A stretch of DNA of 64,000 bases from Rhizobiaceae bacterium (GCA_023953835.1 JAMLJB010000002.1:216630-280629), one strand, 5' to 3'; counted from the stretch's first letter, positions 1 to 8,390 are shown. Notes: a model not told the origin generated them from the sequence alone. A program made the numbers and translations.

Positions 1-84
1 GCGCGGCCAAAGGCGGTCGACCAGTATGCGCAGGCCGTCACCTGTCGCCGGCGGCACGTAGACCCGCTTCAGAACGTAGCTCAT
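1..84 (-). CDS. DUF488 family protein, N-terminal part only
   Basis: The minus strand reads from an ATG at 84 off the left edge of the window; 28 residues are visible, opening MSYVLKRVY and ending in VDRLWPR. The pattern of a KRVY strand followed by a G-x-R-hydrophobic-L-VDRLWPR segment is the hallmark start of DUF488 proteins, a small family of unknown biochemical function. An AGGGAGG ribosome-binding site lies about 7 bases upstream of the start. Only the first fifth of the protein is present, so nothing can be said about the C-terminal half. Confidence 0.8.
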   Translation of the reverse strand, partial: MSYVLKRVYVPPATGDGLRILVDRLWPR

Positions 85-193
85 GATGGCCTCCCTAGCA
101 CAAGTGGAAGCAGATCATTGGTATTGGTCGGTTCAATTACGAATATCACCTCCGAAGCCGTCATATCCAGCCAGTGGAAGACGACCACCGAGT

Positions 194-574
194 TCAATCC
201 GAGCGAATTACCGTGACCGACTGCAATTGACCGCCGGCGGCTCGCCAATGCAGAGTCTGGCCTTCACACAATCCGATGAGCGCTGCGCCGGTCTCGCTCA
301 GGATGGAGATCGGCTTCTCGTGCCGCGGCACGTCCGCCGGATACACAAGCTTGCCCACGCGCTCCTCAGGACATCCTCTTTCCAGAAAGCGCACCATCGA
401 TCCCATCGTCACCAGCCCAAACCAAGGCTCGACGAGCGTGGCCCGGGCAAGCTCGCGGTGAAGGAAGCCCGCGATCCTTGGCAATCGAGGCTTTGCGGCT
501 TCGGCAAGCCAGGCGAGTCGGTGGAAGTCGTCGGCGCCGAGTGCAATCGGCGGCAGGGCATGTATCAGGTTCAT
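194..574 (-). CDS. Rnk/GreA-GreB C-terminal-like protein
   Basis: A 126-residue protein, taking the ATG at 574 because homology to the family begins there (MNLIHALPPIALGADDF). Like the gene at 2494, it has an N-terminal helical part and a C-terminal beta domain of the GreA/GreB type, with the signatures LVYPADVPRHE, ISILSETGAALIGL and a final GQxxxW strand. Rnk-type proteins are known as regulators of nucleoside diphosphate kinase that can bind RNA polymerase near the secondary channel. The two paralogues flank the dehydrogenase gene at 868. The N-terminal half is divergent, so the exact role is unknown. Confidence 0.7.
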   Translation of the reverse strand: MNLIHALPPIALGADDFHRLAWLAEAAKPRLPRIAGFLHRELARATLVEPWFGLVTMGSMVRFLERGCPEERVGKLVYPADVPRHEKPISILSETGAALIGLCEGQTLHWRAAGGQLQSVTVIRSD

Positions 575-765
575 GGCGGCGCTGGGTCGGTCTGCTGAGG
601 AGGAAGAATGTCCAAAACCCCGCACGCGGCAATTGCGCCGGGGCCTTAATCGCCTGCCTGCAGGGAACCACCCTTGCTCATCATGAAGAGCTTGCGCCGC
701 CGCATCCACATTGAGCCATCGAACGCCGCATGAAATCGGTAGTCAAGCAGTTCTGACCACATAAA

Positions 766-778
766 GGGCAAATTGCCC
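766..778. promoter_or_regulatory. Short inverted repeat upstream of the dehydrogenase
   Basis: GGGCAA-A-TTGCCC forms a 6-1-6 perfect inverted repeat about 90 bases before the likely start of the dehydrogenase gene. It could be an operator for a dimeric regulator, but no regulator gene is adjacent and no promoter elements are evident. Apart from this site, 575-867 shows nothing recognisable. Confidence 0.25.
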
Positions 779-867
779 AAAATAGGTCAGCAACGCTGTC
801 TTGGGTTGCGATATCAGTGCCTGTCTTTTATGCAGATGCCGCAAATCAAATCCAACTCTCAGGAGCC

Positions 868-2136
868 ATGATGCCGGAAGACGGTCTTCTTGATCACGCG
901 CTCGTCCGCCTGGACGAGGCAGCCACCCACCTTAGCATCGACCCGGACGTGATCGAGAAACTGAAATATGCACGAGAAACCACAAAGGTGCGGCTCATGA
1001 TCCGCATGGACGACGGATCGCGAAAATCCTTTCTAGCCTGGCGCTGTCGCTATGACGACACGCGCGGTCCGACCAAAGGCGGCATCCGCTTCCATCCCAA
1101 CTCTACCGCCGACGAGGTCGAAACGCTGGCATTCTGGATGACCTTCAAATGTGCCGTGATGAACCTGCCCTATGGCGGCGGCAAGGGCGCTGTTCAGGTC
1201 GATCCGCGCAAGCTATCCAAGGCGGAGCTGGAACGGCTGTCACGCGCATACATCCAGGCGTTTGCCCGTATAATCGGGCCAGATCGCGACATCCCCGCAC
1301 CGGACGTCTACACCAACTCGATGATCATGGGCTGGATGGCGGACGAATATGCCCAGATCGTCGGCGAGGCGGTGCCGGCCGTCATCACCGGCAAGCCGAT
1401 TGCGCTAGGCGGCTCCCTGGGACGTGGCGACGCAACGGCGCGCGGCGGCTACTATCTTGTCCGCCATCTGGCCGAGGATCTCGGCCTGCACCAGATAATG
1501 CGCGTCGCCATCCAAGGGTTCGGCAATGCCGGGCAGCACATAGCCCGCCTACTTGCCGCCGACGGCCACAAGATCGTTGCAGTTTCGGATTCGGAAGGCG
1601 CTGTGCGATCCGACGCCGGCCTGCATGTCGACATGCTGATCGACGCCAAGGCCGCAGGCAGGTCCGTTGCCGGCACCATCGGACAGGGCGGACATGAATT
1701 CCTTGCCGCCGATGACCTCGTCGCCGTCGATTGCGACCTGCTCGTGCCGGCGGCGCTGGAGAACATGATCGATGAGAAGAATGCCGGCTCCGTCAAGGCC
1801 AAGCTGGTGCTGGAACTGGCTAACGGACCGGTGACGCCCGAGGCGGACGACATCCTCGCGAGAAGCGGCGTCGTGATATTGCCGGACATCCTGGCGAATG
1901 CAGGTGGCGTCACCGTGTCCTATTTCGAGTGGGTTCAGAACCGGCAGGGCTTCTACTGGACCGTGGACGAAATCCACGGCCGGCTGCGCACGATCATGGA
2001 GCGGGAAGGCCGTGCGATCTGGAACGTCGCGAAGGAAAAGAAAGTGTCTGTTCGCACTGCTGCCTATGTCCATGCGCTGGGACGCCTCGCAGAGGCCATC
2101 GAGGCGCACGGCACGCAGAGCTTCTTTACCAGCTGA
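868..2136 (+). CDS. gdhA: Glu/Leu/Phe/Val family dehydrogenase (probable glutamate dehydrogenase)
   Basis: A 422-residue cytoplasmic enzyme that would reversibly aminate 2-oxoglutarate to glutamate with NAD(P)H. The substrate-binding domain carries KGGIRFHP and the lysine motif PYGGGKGAV; the Rossmann domain carries IQGFGNAGQHIARLL, a GxGNxG nucleotide fold. Length fits bacterial hexameric GDHs (410-450). The open frame continues upstream to a GTG at 817, but AGGAG at 861-865 directly precedes the ATG pair at 868/871, so the start is placed there. Proximity to the nitrate cluster suggests ammonium assimilation. Leucine or phenylalanine dehydrogenase activity cannot be excluded by sequence alone. 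Confidence 0.88.
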   Translation: MMPEDGLLDHALVRLDEAATHLSIDPDVIEKLKYARETTKVRLMIRMDDGSRKSFLAWRCRYDDTRGPTKGGIRFHPNSTADEVETLAFWMTFKCAVMNLPYGGGKGAVQVDPRKLSKAELERLSRAYIQAFARIIGPDRDIPAPDVYTNSMIMGWMADEYAQIVGEAVPAVITGKPIALGGSLGRGDATARGGYYLVRHLAEDLGLHQIMRVAIQGFGNAGQHIARLLAADGHKIVAVSDSEGAVRSDAGLHVDMLIDAKAAGRSVAGTIGQGGHEFLAADDLVAVDCDLLVPAALENMIDEKNAGSVKAKLVLELANGPVTPEADDILARSGVVILPDILANAGGVTVSYFEWVQNRQGFYWTVDEIHGRLRTIMEREGRAIWNVAKEKKVSVRTAAYVHALGRLAEAIEAHGTQSFFTS

Positions 2137-2150
2137 CCAGCTGGTCCTGC

Positions 2151-2172
2151 CCCGCCGCGTTGCTGCGGCGGG
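2151..2172 (+). terminator. GC-rich hairpin after the dehydrogenase
   Basis: CCCGCCGC and GCGGCGGG form a perfect 8-bp stem around a 6-base loop, 15 bases after the stop codon. No T-run follows, so it is a weak or Rho-assisted terminator at best. A 12-base palindrome, GACCAGCTGGTC, overlaps the stop codon just upstream. Confidence 0.4.
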
Positions 2173-2302
2173 ACGGTCGCGGCTTGTCACGTGGTTCAAC
2201 ATCATTCGGCTGCTTGACAAAAGTCGGTATTCGGCCATCCTGAAAGCATGATCCGCGCTCGAGCCACTTTTTTCATCTGGATGGTTTCCTCTCCGCGAGG
2301 AT

Positions 2303-2339
2303 AGCCCCGGCTCGGATCGTTCGCCCCGAGACCGGGGCT
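2303..2339. repeat. Stem-loop in the gap between gdhA and rnk
   Basis: AGCCCCGGCTCGG pairs with CCGAG-A-CCGGGGCT, giving a 13-bp stem with one bulged A and a 10-base loop. It sits in the 357-base gap 2137-2493, which otherwise shows no coding sequence. It may act as a terminator or mRNA stabiliser; the function is not determinable. Confidence 0.35.
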
Positions 2340-2493
2340 CAAATCGCGGTCGAATCCGGATTAAGTACCTTCGCCTGCATGCGAGCCTGCTGGAATCCTC
2401 GGGCACGATCTCCAGAAGCGATCCGTCACCGGATTACCGATAGAGGATAATCACCGCGCCGGCGATCCGGCAGCCAGGTCAAAGAGTTTCATC

Positions 2494-2892
2494 ATGAGCA
2501 AACCAAGCATCGTCATCAACAAGACAGATCATGCCCGGCTGGCGCAGCTTGCCAACGGCCTGCTGGAGCGCAAGCCAGAACTGGTGGAAGAGCTGCTGAC
2601 CGAGCTCGACCGCGCCCGTGTCGTCGAGGCGGCCGGGAAGCTGCGGAACACGGTACAGATGGGATCCTCGCTCGAGTACCGAACCGAAGACGGCCAATCC
2701 CGCCATGTCACGTTGGTCTATCCTGCCGAGGCGGATATCGCTCAGGGGAAGGTATCCATTCTCACCCCGATCGGCACGGCCCTTCTCGGCCTGCGCGCCG
2801 GCCAGTCGATCGACTTCGTCGCCAATGACGGCCGGGCACACAAGCTGACGATTGTGTCGATCGATGTCTCAGAGGCGGAAGCCGTCCCATGA
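2494..2892 (+). CDS. rnk: Nucleoside diphosphate kinase regulator (Rnk)
   Basis: A 132-residue cytoplasmic protein. The N-terminal region (about 1-50) is a short coiled coil ending ELLTELDRARVV, and the C-terminal GreA/GreB-like domain (about 55-125) carries VTLVYPAEADI, SILTPIGTALLGL and GQSIDF. This is the layout of Rnk, which occupies the RNA polymerase secondary channel region and affects nucleotide pools. The start is supported by its family-typical opening, MSKPSIVINKTDHARL. It stands alone, with 110 bases to the left end of the IS21 element. It is much better conserved than the paralogue at 194-574. Confidence 0.85.
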   Translation: MSKPSIVINKTDHARLAQLANGLLERKPELVEELLTELDRARVVEAAGKLRNTVQMGSSLEYRTEDGQSRHVTLVYPAEADIAQGKVSILTPIGTALLGLRAGQSIDFVANDGRAHKLTIVSIDVSEAEAVP

Positions 2893-3002
2893 CTGTCACG
2901 GGGCGGCCATTGCATGCGAACACCTGACCGCACATAAGCCTCTCCATTGGCCTCATCCATAGGTTAGGGTCTGATCTCGATCTCGCCTTGGAGGCGCGCA
3001 AT

Positions 3003-3034
3003 TGTTGATTTCCGCCGAGAACTGACCCGGGATT
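3003..3034 (+). repeat. Left terminal inverted repeat of the IS21 element
   Basis: The 32-base end begins TGTTGATTTCCGCCGAG and matches the reverse complement of 5469-5500 at 31 of 32 positions; the difference is at position 14. Confidence 0.9.
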
Positions 3035-3115
3035 GCGGGATTTTTCCATCGAGAAGTGACCCATGTTTGAACTCACCCCTGCTTGACGATCGCAGGGGAC
3101 TTTGGAGTGATAGAC

Positions 3116-4645
3116 ATGGCGTTACTGAGCGTTATCCGGCGCTGGCATCTGCGGGATGGACTTTCGATCCGGGAGATTGCGCGGCGCACGGGACTGTCGC
3201 GGAACACGATCCGCAAATACCTGCGATCCGACGAGGTCGAGCCCCGCTTTCGGGTGCCGGAGCGGCCGAGCAAGCTCGATGCCTATGCCGAGCGGCTATC
3301 TGCCTGGCTGAGGACGGAAGCAAACAGGCCGCGCAAGCAGAAGCGCACGGTCAAGCAGTTGCACGCCGACCTGATGAGCTTCGGCTATGAGGGCTCTTAC
3401 GGCCGTGTCGCCGCCTTTGCGCGTGACTGGAAAGAAGAGCGTCAGCGGCAGATGCTAACGAGCGGTCGCGGCACCTTCGTGCCGTTGGCGTTCGAGCCTG
3501 GTGAGGCGTTCCAGTTTGACTGGTCGGAAGACTGGGCCGTCATCGGCGGCGAGCGCACGAAGCTACAGGTGGCGCACTTCAAGCTCAGCTACAGCCGTGC
3601 CTTTGTCGTGCGAGCTTATCCCCTTCAGACGCACGAGATGCTGTTCGATGCACACAACCACGCCTTCCCGGTTCTGGGTGGCGTGCCGCGGCGCGGGATC
3701 TACGATAACATGCGCACTGCGGTCGACAGGATCGGCCGGGGCAAGGATCGCCAGGTCAATGCCCGCTTCTCGGCGATGGCCAGCCACTATCTGTTCGAGG
3801 CCGAGTTCTGCAATCCAGCCTCGGGCTGGGAGAAGGGACAGGTCGAGAAGAACGTCCAGGATGCCCGCCACCGGTTGTGGCAGCCGATGCCGCGCTTTCC
3901 ATCTCTGGAGGCGCTGAACGACTGGCTGGAGCAGCGGTGCCGGGAGCTGTGGCAACAGATTCCCCATGGCCTCAGACCCGGAACGATCGAGGACGCCCGG
4001 TCCGAAGAGGCCCAGTTCCTGATGCCAATGCCTCGCCCCTTCGACGGCTTCGTCGAATACACCAAGCGGGTCTCGCCTACCTGCCTGGTCCATCTGGAGC
4101 GCAACCGCTACAGCGTGCCGGCTTCCTTTGCCAACCGGCCTGTGAGCCTAAGGGTTTACCCGGAACGGATTGTGGTTGCCGCCGAAGGGCAGCTCCTCTG
4201 CGAGCACCGCCGCATCATCGAACGGTCGCATGACGGTCCCGGTCGAACCGTCTACGACTGGCGTCACTATCTGGCGGTCATCCAGCGCAAGCCAGGTGCT
4301 CTGCGCAACGGCGCACCCTTCACAGAGCTTCCCGAAGCCTTCAAACGGCTGCAGCAGCATCTGCTCAGGAAGTCCGGCGGCGATCGGGAGATGGTCGAGA
4401 TCCTGGCCCTTGTCCTGCAGCATGATGAGCAGGCCGTGCTGGCGGCAGTGGAGATGGCACTCGAGGCCGGGGTTCCGACCAAGGTCCACATCCTCAATCT
4501 CCTGCACAGGCTGGTCGATGGCAAGCCGATCGCGACGCCGGTCGTGGATGCGCCGCAGGCGCTGAGCCTGGCCAAGGAGCCGCAGGCCAATGTCGAGCGC
4601 TACGATGCGCTGCGCCAAGCTCGGGAGGTGCGCCATGCGTCATGA
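3116..4645 (+). CDS. istA: IS21 transposase IstA
   Basis: A 509-residue DDE transposase. An N-terminal helix-turn-helix (about 15-45, SIREIARRTGLSRNTIRKYL) should bind the ends. The catalytic core shows the first Asp in FQFDWSEDW, the second in GIYDNMRTAV, and the Glu in KGQVEKNVQDAR. The C-terminal region carries the usual IstA beta segment (YSVPASFANRPV). The ATG at 3116 follows a GGAG and matches the family start. The stop overlaps the istB start by 11 bases, implying translational coupling. Confidence 0.95.
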   Translation: MALLSVIRRWHLRDGLSIREIARRTGLSRNTIRKYLRSDEVEPRFRVPERPSKLDAYAERLSAWLRTEANRPRKQKRTVKQLHADLMSFGYEGSYGRVAAFARDWKEERQRQMLTSGRGTFVPLAFEPGEAFQFDWSEDWAVIGGERTKLQVAHFKLSYSRAFVVRAYPLQTHEMLFDAHNHAFPVLGGVPRRGIYDNMRTAVDRIGRGKDRQVNARFSAMASHYLFEAEFCNPASGWEKGQVEKNVQDARHRLWQPMPRFPSLEALNDWLEQRCRELWQQIPHGLRPGTIEDARSEEAQFLMPMPRPFDGFVEYTKRVSPTCLVHLERNRYSVPASFANRPVSLRVYPERIVVAAEGQLLCEHRRIIERSHDGPGRTVYDWRHYLAVIQRKPGALRNGAPFTELPEAFKRLQQHLLRKSGGDREMVEILALVLQHDEQAVLAAVEMALEAGVPTKVHILNLLHRLVDGKPIATPVVDAPQALSLAKEPQANVERYDALRQAREVRHAS

Positions 4646-5429
4646 TCCCGCCAGCGGCGCCATCGTCATTATGCTCAGGAGCCTGAAGATGCATGGCATG
4701 GCGCAAGCCGTCGCCGAGCTCACCGAGCAGGCCTCTCCAGCCTTCGAGGCCGCCATCCCGATCCTGTCGCAACTGCTGAAGGCGGAGATGGCAGAACGGG
4801 AGGTCAGATCCACCGCCTATCAGCTCAAGGCAGCCCGCTTCCCTGTCTATCGCGACCTGGCCGGCTTTGACTTCGCCAGCAGCGAGATCAACGAGGCCCT
4901 CGTGCGCCAGCTCCATCGCTGTGAGTTCATGGACGAGGCCAACAACGTCGTGCTTGTCGGAGGTCCAGGCACCGGAAAGACCCACATCGCCACAGCTCTC
5001 GGCGTGCAGGCGGTCGAGCATCATCGCAAGCGTGTCCGCTTCTTCTCCACCGTCGAACTCGTCAACGCCCTTGAGCAGGAGAAGGCCCAGGGAAAGGCCG
5101 GCCAGATCGCCAACCGGCTCGCCCATTCCGATCTCGTCATCCTGGACGAACTCGGATACCTGCCCTTCAGTGCGTCAGGTGGAGCGCTGCTGTTCCATCT
5201 GCTGAGCACGCTCTACGAGCGCACCAGCGTCGTCATCACCACCAACTTGAGCTTCAGTGAATGGGCCACCGTCTTCGGCGATGCCAAGATGACGACGGCG
5301 CTCCTCGATCGCCTCACCCATCATTGTCACATCCTGGAGACCGGAAACGACAGCTTCCGCTTCAAGAACAGCTCGGCAAAGACACCCGCCGCAAAGAAGG
5401 AGAAAGCGCCCACCTTGACCAAATCCTGA
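4635..5429 (+). CDS. istB: IS21 helper ATPase IstB
   Basis: A 264-residue AAA+ protein of the DnaC/IstB type that assists IstA in target selection and strand transfer. Walker A is GGPGTGKTH, and Walker B is in LVILDELGYLPF. The N-terminal segment (about 1-70) is the IstA-interacting helical region, and the sensor region VVITTNLSFSEW is present. The ATG at 4635 is preceded by GGGAGGTG and overlaps the istA stop. The C-terminus ends in a lysine-rich tail (KKEKAPTLTKS), common in this group. Confidence 0.95.
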   Translation: MRHDPASGAIVIMLRSLKMHGMAQAVAELTEQASPAFEAAIPILSQLLKAEMAEREVRSTAYQLKAARFPVYRDLAGFDFASSEINEALVRQLHRCEFMDEANNVVLVGGPGTGKTHIATALGVQAVEHHRKRVRFFSTVELVNALEQEKAQGKAGQIANRLAHSDLVILDELGYLPFSASGGALLFHLLSTLYERTSVVITTNLSFSEWATVFGDAKMTTALLDRLTHHCHILETGNDSFRFKNSSAKTPAAKKEKAPTLTKS

Positions 5430-5468
5430 GACCCAAACCATACATGAGACGGGTCACTTCTCGGCGAA

Positions 5469-5500
5469 AATCCCGGGTCAGTTCTCAGCGGAAATCAACA
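5469..5500 (-). repeat. Right terminal inverted repeat of the IS21 element
   Basis: Ends GCGGAAATCAACA at 5500, the inverse of the left end, with one mismatch in 32. The next base belongs to the truncated arylsulfatase frame. Confidence 0.9.
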
Positions 5501-6216
5501 TCAAATGGTCTCCGGGCAATGACATCTGGGAACTTCACGATCTCAGCAAGGACTATTCGCAGGCGAGAGACGTGGCGGCTGACCATCCAGAGAAGGTCGA
5601 TGAGATCACAAAGGCATTCGCCGGGGACGCGGAAGCAAACAAAGTGTTTCCCGTCGGCGGTGGATTATGGTCGGCGGTCTTCCATCCGGAAGATGCGCCA
5701 TCCAATCCCGCCAACGAGTTCAGCTTCACGCAGGAAGTCACTGGCGTTCCGGAGTTCACGGCGCCGAAAGTCGGCGCGCGGAGCAACCTTGTTACGATAG
5801 AAGCTGAATTGCAGCCCAACTCGGAAGGCGTGCTCTACGCCTTGGGCGCCTTCTCGGGAGGGCTCGCTCTATGGGTAGAGAACGGCAAGCTCACCTACGA
5901 ATACAATCTGTTCGAAATCGACAGGACACGCCTTGAAACATCTGAACCGCTACCCAGCGGGAAGGTGAACATTGAGGTGGAGACCCGCAAGGTCGGCACT
6001 GACCATGCCGCACCGCTCGATATCGCTATTCGGGTCGGGGGTAAGGAGGTGGCAAAAGGCCGTGTACCGCGTTCGGCTCCAATTGCGTTTACCGCCAACG
6101 ACGCTTTCGACGTTGGCAGGGACAGCTATTCTCCGGTTTCGCTTACATACTTCGACAGAAAGCCGTTCGCATTCAATGGCGTGATCAAGAATCTAAAGGT
6201 CCAATACCTGAATTGA
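5500..6216 (+). pseudogene. Arylsulfatase, C-terminal fragment cut by the IS21 element
   Basis: The frame runs from the IS right end to a stop at 6216 (about 238 residues). It begins in the sulfatase substructure WELHDLSKDYSQARDVAADHPEKV and continues through a beta-rich C-terminal domain ending LKVQYLN, typical of large bacterial arylsulfatases. The N-terminal two thirds, including the Cys/Ser site modified to formylglycine, is absent, and no matching piece lies on the left side of the IS, so sequence was lost rather than only interrupted. A GTG at 5572 could initiate a short peptide, but no active enzyme is expected. Confidence 0.8.
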
Positions 6217-6234
6217 TCCAGCGATAGCGAAAGT

Positions 6235-6271
6235 CTGGATTCGGCGAGCAAAGGCTGTTCGCCGAATCCAG
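6235..6271 (+). terminator. 13-bp perfect hairpin after the sulfatase fragment
   Basis: CTGGATTCGGCGA and TCGCCGAATCCAG pair perfectly around an 11-base loop, 19 bases beyond the stop codon. It lacks a U-tract but is the strongest structure in the 6217-6403 gap and would isolate nasT from upstream transcription. Confidence 0.5.
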
Positions 6272-6403
6272 CCGCATATACAACGGCAGTCCAGCTTTTC
6301 CGAGCACAAGTAAAGACCGGCACATGAACGGATGCACCGTTGATTTCGGTGACTGTGCGTCCATGCCTTGCGCATTTTCATTGCGCGCGCGAAACATGCC
6401 GCG

Positions 6404-7003
6404 ATGTCAACGACGCCCCTCTCCATCCTGGTCATCGACGAAAACCGCATCCGTGCGGCGATCATCGAGGCTGGGCTACGTGAGGCGGGTCACGATCGTG
6501 TAACGGTCGTCCACGACGTTGCGGGCATAGCCCGACGCATTGCCGAGATCGCGCCCGACGTCATCGTCATCGACCTCGAGAACCCCAACCGCGATATGCT
6601 GGAGAACATGTTCCAGCTCTCGCGCGCGGTGAAACGGCCGATCGCCATGTTCGTCGACCGCTCCGACACTGCCTCGATCGAGGCAGCCGTCGACGCCGGC
6701 GTCTCTGCCTACATCGTCGATGGACTGCGCCAAGAGCGGGTGAAGCCGATCCTCGACATGGCGATCAGCCGTTTCAACGCCTTTGCCCGTATGGCTCGCG
6801 AACTCGAGGAAGCGCGCGGCGAACTGGAGAATCGTAAGGTGATCGAGCGCGCCAAGGGCATACTCATGAAGTCGCGCGGGCTTTCGGAGGACGAAGCCTA
6901 TGCGCTTCTTCGCAAGACAGCGATGAACCAGAATCGGAAACTGGCCGACGTGGCGCAGAGCCTCGTGACAGCAGCCGATCTGCTAGGACCCGGGAGCCTC
7001 TGA
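6404..7003 (+). CDS. nasT: Nitrate-responsive antiterminator NasT (ANTAR response regulator)
   Basis: A 199-residue RNA-binding regulator. It has an N-terminal receiver-like domain (about 1-120, ILVIDENRIR and DVIVIDLENPN) and a C-terminal ANTAR domain (about 135-195) with RKVIERAKGILMKSRGLSEDEA. NasT-type proteins bind tandem hexaloop hairpins and prevent leader termination when nitrate releases them from NasS. The ATG at 6404 gives the family-typical start. The gene is 2 bases ahead of nasS, and its predicted RNA target is seen in front of nrtA (8414-8460). Confidence 0.92.
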   Translation: MSTTPLSILVIDENRIRAAIIEAGLREAGHDRVTVVHDVAGIARRIAEIAPDVIVIDLENPNRDMLENMFQLSRAVKRPIAMFVDRSDTASIEAAVDAGVSAYIVDGLRQERVKPILDMAISRFNAFARMARELEEARGELENRKVIERAKGILMKSRGLSEDEAYALLRKTAMNQNRKLADVAQSLVTAADLLGPGSL

Positions 7004-7005
7004 GG

Positions 7006-8244
7006 ATGGCGGAACATGAGATCAGGGCGGGCTTCATGCCCCTTTTCGACAGCGCGGTGCTGGTGACAGCTCGCGAGATCGGCTTCGCGTCGCGGGAAGG
7101 CATCGAGCTGAAACTCTCGCGCGAGACCTCCTGGGCCAACATACGTGATCGGATCGCGATCGGCCATTTCGACGTCGCGCACATGCTGGGACCGATGCCG
7201 CTCGCCTGCAATCTCGGCCTTACCCCGCTCGCCTCCGACACGATCGTGCCCTTCTCGCTGGGCCTCGGCGGCAATTGCGTAACGGTCTCGAACGCCGTCT
7301 GGGACGGCATGATCGTGCACGGTGCGCAGTCGGATCTCGACCCGACCCGAAACGGAACGGCCCTTCGTGGCCTGATCCGTGCCCGCGCCGCCAATGGCGA
7401 GGCTCCGCTGCGCTTCGCCGTCACCCACCCGCACTCGGGGCACAATTACGAACTCCGCTATTGGCTCGCCGGTTGCGGCATCGATCCGTCGCGCGAGGTC
7501 GAGATTGTCATCGTCCCGCCGCCCTTCATGGCCGATGCGTTGGCGGCACGACACATCGACGGCTACTGCGTGGGGGAGCCCTGGAACAGCGTTTCGGTCG
7601 TAGCGGGCAAGGGCCACATAGCCACCGTAAAGGCGGCGATCTGGCGCGCCAGTCCCGAAAAGGTGCTCGGCGTGCGCAAGTCATGGGCTCGGGACGCGCC
7701 GGAACTCCTGTCATCGGTGCTGCGGGCGCTTCACCACGCGGCACGCTGGTGCCAGGACCCAGCAAATCACAATGACCTGACGGCGCTGATGGCGCAGCCT
7801 GCCTTCCTCGGACAACCGGCCGAGATCCAGATGCGGGCGCTAACGGGCCGGCTAGACGTGGGCGACGGCGTGCTTCGGCGCGTGGACGATTTCTTCCTGC
7901 CCTTCGACAAGGCGGCGAACTTCCCGTGGAAGAGTCATTCGCTTTGGTTCTACACGCAGATGGTGCGCTGGGGCGATGTCAGGCACACGCGGGCCAATGC
8001 GTCGATCGCGCGCGATTGCTACCGTCCCGACCTCTACCGTGCCGCGCTGAAGCCGCTGGGCGTCGCCCTGCCCGGCGCCAACGCAAAGGTCGAGGGAGCG
8101 CTGACTTCCGCGACGCCCGTCGGCTCCGCCGGAGCCAGTCTGATTCTCGGTCCGGACGGCTTCTTCGACGGCCGCATCTTCGATCCGGACATGCTGGATG
8201 CGTATATCGAAGCGCAGGCGTCAAGCCCGCAAACGACCGATTGA
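7006..8244 (+). CDS. nasS: Nitrate sensor NasS (NrtA/CmpA-like, cytoplasmic)
   Basis: A 412-residue nitrate-binding protein of the NrtA/CmpA fold, with the family motifs FDVAHMLGPMPLA, GHNYELRYWLAG, EVEIVIVPPPFM and YCVGEPWNS. Unlike nrtA at 8582 it has no signal peptide, starting MAEHEIRAGFMPLFDSA, which marks it as the cytosolic sensor. NasS holds NasT inactive in the absence of nitrate. It lies 2 bases after nasT, so the two are translated together. The nasT-nasS order matches that known from Paracoccus and relatives. Confidence 0.9.
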   Translation: MAEHEIRAGFMPLFDSAVLVTAREIGFASREGIELKLSRETSWANIRDRIAIGHFDVAHMLGPMPLACNLGLTPLASDTIVPFSLGLGGNCVTVSNAVWDGMIVHGAQSDLDPTRNGTALRGLIRARAANGEAPLRFAVTHPHSGHNYELRYWLAGCGIDPSREVEIVIVPPPFMADALAARHIDGYCVGEPWNSVSVVAGKGHIATVKAAIWRASPEKVLGVRKSWARDAPELLSSVLRALHHAARWCQDPANHNDLTALMAQPAFLGQPAEIQMRALTGRLDVGDGVLRRVDDFFLPFDKAANFPWKSHSLWFYTQMVRWGDVRHTRANASIARDCYRPDLYRAALKPLGVALPGANAKVEGALTSATPVGSAGASLILGPDGFFDGRIFDPDMLDAYIEAQASSPQTTD

Positions 8245-8267
8245 CGGCACCCAAGCCGAATTCATGA

Positions 8268-8284
8268 TGCACACTAATTGTGCA
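8268..8284 (+). promoter_or_regulatory. NtrC-like enhancer site
   Basis: TGCACACTAATTGTGCA is a 17-base palindrome with the spacing of the NtrC consensus TGCACC-N5-GGTGCA; only the two innermost positions differ. It lies about 110 bases upstream of the sigma-54 promoter, a normal enhancer distance. Confidence 0.65.
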
Positions 8285-8316
8285 ACGCAGCATAACCTGT
8301 AGCCGATCAGATAGTC

Positions 8317-8349
8317 AGCCCGACAAAGGCGTCAAGGTTTGTCGGCGCT
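8317..8349 (+). terminator. Hairpin between nasS and the nrtA promoter
   Basis: CCGACAAA (8320-8327) and TTTGTCGG (8338-8345) form a perfect 8-bp stem with a 10-base loop, extended by an AGC/GCT pair across a bulged C. It lies upstream of the nrtA promoter, so it may end nasTS transcripts. It has no U-run. Confidence 0.4.
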
Positions 8350-8390
8350 CAACCTGCTGATTTCCTGTCATAAATCCATTCCGGTTGGAA

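Larger units (their letters stand above)
3003..5500 (+). mobile_element. IS21-family insertion sequence, 2498 bp, apparently intact
   Basis: Two overlapping genes, istA and istB, lie between 32-bp terminal inverted repeats that start TGTTGATTTCCGC and differ at one position. Inside each end a second 13-bp repeat, CGAGAAGTGACCC, is present (3050-3062 and, inverted, 5451-5463), the multiple terminal repeats typical of IS21. Both reading frames are uninterrupted, so the element could be active. The flanks (GCGCAAT on the left, TCAAATG on the right) show no target duplication, and an arylsulfatase fragment begins exactly at the right end. Confidence 0.95.

Noticed and set aside
2893..3002. Possible 5' half of the arylsulfatase on the left side of the IS
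   Set aside because: No sulfatase motif or matching frame is found in this 110-base flank.
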